Shown here: piece after piece, positions 7,539 through 11,167 of the stretch | Layout: each line of letters opens with the position of its first letter | How positions within the stretch are numbered: position 1 is the first letter of the stretch | Source: Bacteroidota bacterium | Lineage (GTDB): Bacteria > Bacteroidota > Ignavibacteria > Ignavibacteriales > Melioribacteraceae | NCBI GenBank assembly: GCA_021814855.1 | Contig: JAKAHQ010000018.1 | Span: 1 to 11,167, forward strand | Direction: 5' to 3' | DNA: 11,167 bases | The notes under the pieces: model-generated | Databases searched by the model: none | Told to the model about the DNA's origin: nothing | Seen by the model: only the letters and a program-made list of their open reading frames with translations | Made by a program: the position numbers and the translations under genes

Positions 7539-7790
7539 ATGAGCAAAGAAACCGGCGACATATTATTTGCGCTGCTATTGCTGAGCGGAATTATAGTTGT
7601 ATTTGTTTGGATAGCGAGAAAGATAAGGGCAAGAGGCGGAAGTATGATGCATACTGTTTTTGGCGCTACATACGAATTGCAGAACACCGAGAAAAGAGCC
7701 GCAATAGAACAACTGGTGGATCAAAAAGTTAAGAAGATGGAAGAACAGGAAACCGACGAACCGAAAGATAAAGCCGGTGAAACCAAATGA
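7539..7790 (+). CDS. small single-span membrane protein of the glycan operon
   Basis: I do not recognise a named family. The 83 residues have an N-terminal hydrophobic helix (about 8-26, ILFALLLLSGIIVVFVWIA) followed at once by a basic cluster (R27, K28, R30, R32), so by the positive-inside rule the C-terminal part should be cytoplasmic. After a Gly-rich turn and a short HTVFGATYEL segment comes a charged helix (about 48-72) rich in Glu and Lys that could form a coiled coil, then a disordered acidic tail. Thirteen bases separate it from the transferase gene; a GGAAG sequence (7532-7536) just before the ATG may serve as a ribosome site. Its stop overlaps the next start (ATGA, 7787-7790). The tight placement suggests it anchors or scaffolds soluble glycan enzymes at the inner membrane, but that is inference only. 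Confidence 0.75.
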   Translation: MSKETGDILFALLLLSGIIVVFVWIARKIRARGGSMMHTVFGATYELQNTEKRAAIEQLVDQKVKKMEEQETDEPKDKAGETK

Positions 7791-8587
7791 AGATAGTTAC
7801 CGTCATACAGGCACGAATGTCTTCTTCCCGCCTACCGGGTAAGGTGTTGCTTCCAATTTTAGGTAAGCCCATGCTTATTAGGATGATCGAGAGAGTTCAG
7901 GCGGCAAAGTTAATAGGTCAGCTTGTTGTTGCTACCTCTACAAACACCGATGACGACGAGATTGAAAAATTATGTGCAGAGGAAAATTTGATTTGCTATC
8001 GCGGTCATCTTACAGATTTACTTGACAGGCATTATCAGGTTGCAAAAATTTATAATGCCGAAGCAGTAGTAAAAATTCCATCCGACTGCCCGCTAATAGA
8101 TCCTATGGTGATTGATAGAGTATTGCAAAAATTTATTGATAACGACGACTATGATTTTGTAAGCAATCTTCACCCGGCAACTTACCCGGACGGCAACGAC
8201 GTGGAAATTATGTCGTTTGAATCTTTGGAATGCGCCTGGAAAGACGCTACAAAAGATTACGAACGCGAACACACAACGCCGTTCATCTGGGAACACAACG
8301 AGAACTTCTGTATAGGCAATGTTGAATGGGAAACAGGTCTGGATTATTCCTCTACCCATCGTTGGACAATCGATTTTCCGGAAGATTATGAATTCATTAG
8401 AAAGGTTTATGCCGAGCTTTTTCCGGTTAATCCGCATTTCTCCTTGCAGAATATTTTAGACCTCATAAAACAAAAACCCGAAATCGCAGAAATTAATTCA
8501 CAGTATCTTGGAAAGTATTGGTACGAAAAACATCTTGACGAATTAACTAACATTGACGAATACAAAAACAAGCTGAAGAAAAAATGA
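7787..8587 (+). CDS. SpsF-like cytidylyltransferase family protein
   Basis: The 266-residue protein is a nucleotidyltransferase of the CMP-KDO/CMP-sialate synthetase superfamily, closest to the SpsF (spore coat polysaccharide) group. It starts with the nucleotide-binding signature QARMSSSRLPGKVLLPILGK (8-27). The metal-binding SDCPLIDP (99-106) has D100 in the expected place. GNDVEIMSFESLECAW (136-151), REHTTPFIWEH (160-170) and RWTIDFPEDYEFI (192-204) are characteristic SpsF-type motifs. It most likely activates a sugar acid or ketose with CTP, but SpsF substrates are mostly undetermined, so the nucleotide and sugar are inferred. It overlaps both neighbours by four bases (ATGA at 7787-7790 and 8584-8587), which implies translational coupling with the membrane protein before it and the transketolase subunit after it. 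Confidence 0.88.
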   Translation: MKIVTVIQARMSSSRLPGKVLLPILGKPMLIRMIERVQAAKLIGQLVVATSTNTDDDEIEKLCAEENLICYRGHLTDLLDRHYQVAKIYNAEAVVKIPSDCPLIDPMVIDRVLQKFIDNDDYDFVSNLHPATYPDGNDVEIMSFESLECAWKDATKDYEREHTTPFIWEHNENFCIGNVEWETGLDYSSTHRWTIDFPEDYEFIRKVYAELFPVNPHFSLQNILDLIKQKPEIAEINSQYLGKYWYEKHLDELTNIDEYKNKLKKK

Positions 8588-9441
8588 CAAAGAAAGAACT
8601 AAGACAATTAAAGGAAACCTCGCTTAAAGTCCGCGAACATATTGTACGCATGAGCGGCAACGGCGGATGCTTTATAGGCGCGTCGCTTTCCTGCGCAGAT
8701 TTGATTGTATACCTCTACAAGAAATTTTTGAATGTCTTGCCTAAAAATTTCAAAGACCCGAAACGGGATTATTTCTTTTTATCCAAAGGTCACGACGTTC
8801 CCGCAGTTTACGGAACTTACGTTGAAATGGGATGGCTTGAAGAGAAGCGTTTGAAAAATCATCTTAAAACGAACGACTATATTTATTGGCACCCGAACCG
8901 TAATATTCCAGGCGTTGAATTTCACTCCGGCTCGCTCGGGCACAACCTTTCTGTTGCAAGCGGTATCGCCATCGATTGTAAGTTGCGTAAACAAAAGAAC
9001 AAAATCGTAGTTGTGGTTGGCGACGGTGAACTCAATGAGGGTTCGATGTGGGAAGCAATGCTTGTTGCCTCTGCATATAAACTTGATAACCTGCTCATCA
9101 TTGTTGACCGAAATCAATTCCAGGCTAATATGCAGACCGAAGATTTAATACCGCTTAAACCTCTCAACAAGAAATTCGAAGCTTTTGGCTGCAGCGTTAA
9201 GAAAATCAACGGCCATAACTTTGAAGCTATGGAAGATGCGTTCAAGAAATTTCCTTTCGAGAAAGGGAAAGTCTCCGTAATTGTAGCCGAAACGGTTAGA
9301 GGCAAAGGACTGCCGAGTATTGAAAAACGCGCAGATCGATGGTTTGTAAATTTCAAAGATGAGGAAGTCGAACAGCTTCTTCAGGAACTTCACGGCAAAA
9401 GAAAAGCTCACTTAACTTCCAAAACAATTGTGGCGAGATAG
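8584..9441 (+). CDS. transketolase, N-terminal (TPP pyrophosphate-binding) subunit
   Basis: Split transketolases divide the usual 620-680-residue enzyme into two polypeptides; this 285-residue part carries the thiamine-diphosphate pyrophosphate domain. Visible motifs are SKGH (67-70), HSGSLGH (114-120, a substrate/cofactor loop) and the TPP motif starting GDGE (146-149) and ending at N177. TVRGKG (237-242) matches the family segment that precedes the domain end. There the usual Trp-His is W253-F254, so the His that contacts ThDP or substrate in many family members is absent at that spot. The protein starts in a 4-base overlap with the cytidylyltransferase gene, and its partner subunit starts 2 bp after its stop. 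Membership of a glycan operon suggests it makes a special ketose for a surface sugar rather than serving the pentose phosphate pathway; that is inference. Confidence 0.9.
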   Translation: MTKKELRQLKETSLKVREHIVRMSGNGGCFIGASLSCADLIVYLYKKFLNVLPKNFKDPKRDYFFLSKGHDVPAVYGTYVEMGWLEEKRLKNHLKTNDYIYWHPNRNIPGVEFHSGSLGHNLSVASGIAIDCKLRKQKNKIVVVVGDGELNEGSMWEAMLVASAYKLDNLLIIVDRNQFQANMQTEDLIPLKPLNKKFEAFGCSVKKINGHNFEAMEDAFKKFPFEKGKVSVIVAETVRGKGLPSIEKRADRWFVNFKDEEVEQLLQELHGKRKAHLTSKTIVAR

Positions 9442-9443
9442 AC

Positions 9444-10352
9444 ATGACATATGAAGATTTATTACTTGAACTAATCCGTAAAGATGAAAAATATATTGTA
9501 ATGACTTCGGAAAACCGGGCGGCAATGAGGAATCTTCCTTCAAGAATAAAAAATCATTTTATCGATACCGGAATTACCGAACAAACACAAATCGGAATGG
9601 CAGCGGGATTAGCCCTGCGTGGAAGAGTTCCGATAGTTCACGCCCTTGCAACTTTTCTAACGATGCGCGCTTTCGAATTCATTAGAACCGATGTAGGAAT
9701 CGGGAATCTGCCGGTGAAAATTGTTGGGGCTGTACCGGGATTCTTATCCGACGGCAACGGGCCGACTCATCAAGCAGTTGAAGACGTTTCTATAATGCGC
9801 GGAATACCTAATGTAGGTGTTTTTTGTCCTGCCGACGAAGACGATATGTTGAAGGGTTTGCCAAAAGTTTTTGCAGATAATTCCCCGTTTTACATCCGGT
9901 TCAACAATACAAAACCGCTCGTAGAGCATTCGAAATTTGAGATCGGCAAAGCGGAAGTCTTTGGAGAAGGCGTCGATGTTGCAATTCTCGTTTACGGTTT
10001 CCTTTTCGGCCAGGCATATAAGGCAAAAGAAATTTTGGAATCTCAAGGAATCGCCGTGCGTTTAGTAAACCTTAGAACACCGAAGCCGATTGACGAGGCA
10101 GCCATCTTAAAAGCCGTTGATGAATGTAAAACAATTGTAACTGTCGAAGATCACTTTATAACAGGCGGTCTTTACTCGATATTGGCGGAAGTTCTTCTTA
10201 AAAATAAAAAGACGGCGGATGTTTTACCGCTCGCATTAATGAACAAATGGTTTAAACCGGCGCTGCTTAATGATGTGTTGGAATATGAAGGTTTTACCGC
10301 CGAGCAGATCGCGGAAAAAATTTCGAATAAAATAAAAGCAGCAAACAATTAA
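9444..10352 (+). CDS. transketolase, C-terminal (pyrimidine-binding) subunit
   Basis: This 302-residue polypeptide is the second half of the split transketolase: the pyrimidine-binding domain followed by the transketolase C-terminal domain. DTGITEQTQIGMAAGLAL (41-58) contains E46, the Glu that activates the thiamine ring. GNGPTHQAVEDV (104-115) provides the conserved His region, and LVNLRTPKPID (207-217) plus VTVEDHFITGGL (232-243) mark the C-terminal domain. The segment IVMTSENRAAMRNLP near the N-terminus replaces the more usual V-x-D-AD-x-G form, which fits a specialised subgroup. It must work with the upstream subunit as an alpha2beta2-type enzyme (family knowledge). The ATG at 9444 is 2 bp from the preceding stop, and the aminotransferase follows after 18 bp with a good GGGAG ribosome site. 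Confidence 0.9.
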   Translation: MTYEDLLLELIRKDEKYIVMTSENRAAMRNLPSRIKNHFIDTGITEQTQIGMAAGLALRGRVPIVHALATFLTMRAFEFIRTDVGIGNLPVKIVGAVPGFLSDGNGPTHQAVEDVSIMRGIPNVGVFCPADEDDMLKGLPKVFADNSPFYIRFNNTKPLVEHSKFEIGKAEVFGEGVDVAILVYGFLFGQAYKAKEILESQGIAVRLVNLRTPKPIDEAAILKAVDECKTIVTVEDHFITGGLYSILAEVLLKNKKTADVLPLALMNKWFKPALLNDVLEYEGFTAEQIAEKISNKIKAANN

Positions 10353-10370
10353 CGTTCACGGGAGTAAAAA

Positions 10371-11084
10371 ATGCCAAATAAAATTTCTCTTAAAAACGAT
10401 TTTCCCGAAATAACAAAGTCGGATGAACTTTATAACCGCGCGCTCGGATTGATTCCTTCAGTCACACAAACATTGGCTAAGGGTCCGGGTCAATGGACAA
10501 AAGGCGTTGCCCCGAAATATCTTGTTAAAGGAAAAGGTTCGCACGTGTGGGATGCCGACGGAAATGAATATATCGATTTCATGATGGGAGTCGGCCCACT
10601 TTCGCTCGGTTACGCGTATCCCAAAGTTGACGAGGCGATTAAGAAACAATTGGAAGACGGTATAACATTCTCCATGATGCACCCGCTTGAAGTTGAAGTT
10701 GCCGAGATGATCCGTAATATTATTCCTAACGCGGAAGCAGTTCGCTACAGCAAGACCGGCGCAGATGTTACAAGCGCTGCCGTTCGTTTAGCACGCGCCT
10801 ATACCGGCAAAAATAAAATACTGTGCTGCGGCTACCACGGCTGGCACGATTGGTACATAGCGGTTACAGCACGCAATCGCGGAATACCTGAAGCCGTTCA
10901 GGCAATATCTTACACATTTAGTTATAATGATATCGATTCGGTAAAAAATTCAATCGACGACGACATCGCCGCGGTAATTCTTGAACCGGTGGTGTTTGAA
11001 GAACCTAAAAATAATTTTCTTCATAATCTTGCGGAGCTTTGTAAAGAAAAAGGAATTGTTTTAGTAAATGAAACAAAGATGTAA
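10371..11084 (+). pseudogene. class-III (GSA-type) aminotransferase, truncated
   Basis: The protein belongs to the PLP aminotransferases related to glutamate-1-semialdehyde aminomutase, a group also used in surface-sugar clusters to place amino groups. Clear family segments are G-K-G-S-H-V-W-D-x-D-G-N-E-Y-I-D-F (54-70), SKTGADVTSAAVRLAR (126-141, PLP phosphate loop), GYHGWHDWY (153-161) and ILEPVV (203-208). It should continue with the F-D-E-x-x-T-G-F-R aspartate loop and then the PLP lysine, for a total near 430 residues. Instead, after GIVLV (228-232) it reads NETKM and stops at 237, so the PLP-binding Asp is not seen and the catalytic Lys is missing. The product cannot be an active aminotransferase as drawn. 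All three frames close by about 11100. A dispersed-repeat sequence starts just after the stop. Insertion of that element, or an assembly join at it, best explains the break. A strong GGGAG lies 9 bp before the ATG. Confidence 0.8.
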
Positions 11085-11091
11085 ATAACGT

Positions 11092-11167
11092 AAGATTGCT
11101 TCGCTCGAGGACCTATCTACCGACGGGCAGGCTCGGTTACAATGACAATCAACTCGTCATTGCGAGG
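11092..11167. repeat. palindromic dispersed repeat, two facing copies, cut by window end
   Basis: GATTGCTTCGCTCGAGG (starting about 11094) followed by a degenerate internal hairpin CCTATCTAC...GGGCAGG (11112-11131) and ACAATGACA (11139-11147) is the form of short intergenic repeats found in many bacteria, whose other end reads GTCATTGCGAGG...GAAGCAATC. After 8 bases, CGTCATTGCGAGG (11155-11167) begins a second copy facing the first: CAATGAC (11140-11146) and GTCATTG (11156-11162) are exact inverted repeats. The element has no coding content. It touches the broken end of the aminotransferase gene. The window stops inside the second copy, so its full extent is unseen. Confidence 0.7.

Noticed and set aside
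8093..8437. Minus-strand frame of 114 codons opposite the cytidylyltransferase
   Set aside because: No recognisable domain or ribosome site; it lies fully within a gene with strong SpsF motifs.
8584..10352. Transketolase split by a frameshift
   Set aside because: Each half has its own start, complete domain ends and a 2-bp junction as in natural two-subunit transketolases, so it is not a broken single gene.
11092..11167. CRISPR repeat or IS terminal inverted repeat with transposase
   Set aside because: There is no regular spacer array and no transposase coding sequence in the window; the short palindromic form fits a dispersed intergenic repeat better.

Overview
The window looks like a chromosomal segment of a menaquinone-using, moderately AT-rich bacterium of the Bacteroidota/Chlorobi/Ignavibacteriota type. 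That placement is an inference from the A-rich leaders with few strong Shine-Dalgarno sites, the gene families and the style of the terminal repeat. No rRNA or marker gene is present to prove it. I see no tRNA, rRNA, CRISPR array, phage or transposase gene.

Region 1 (1-3557) is a menaquinone (vitamin K2) block. It holds the 3' part of menB (cut by the window start), menA and menE on the plus strand. A hotdog-fold acyl-CoA thioesterase, probably the DHNA-CoA hydrolase, lies on the minus strand and its end overlaps the end of menE by 14 bp. Together they cover OSB activation (MenE), ring closure (MenB), CoA removal (thioesterase) and prenylation (MenA). menF, menD, menH, menC and the final methyltransferase are not in the window. 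A 22-codon reading frame exactly bridges menA and menE.

Region 2 (3558-6112) holds a secreted repeat protein of the MORN-variant/YwqK type on the plus strand. It is built from sixteen 24-residue repeats arranged as 8 + 15-residue linker + 8. A convergent saccharopine-dehydrogenase-like oxidoreductase follows on the minus strand. A 402-bp gene-free stretch (6113-6514) comes next.

Region 3 (6515-11084) is a tightly packed plus-strand operon for a surface glycan or an unusual activated sugar. In order it contains a GT-B-like transferase of the CDP-glycerol/capsule type, an 83-residue single-span membrane protein, an SpsF-like cytidylyltransferase, the two halves of a split transketolase, and a class-III (GSA-type) aminotransferase. 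Several junctions are ATGA overlaps. The likely logic is that transketolase builds a ketose, the aminotransferase aminates it, the cytidylyltransferase activates a sugar with CTP and the transferase uses it, but the actual sugar is unknown. The aminotransferase stops after 237 residues, before its catalytic lysine. The window then ends inside an inverted, intergenic-type dispersed repeat, so the gene is either disrupted by that element or mis-joined there in assembly.
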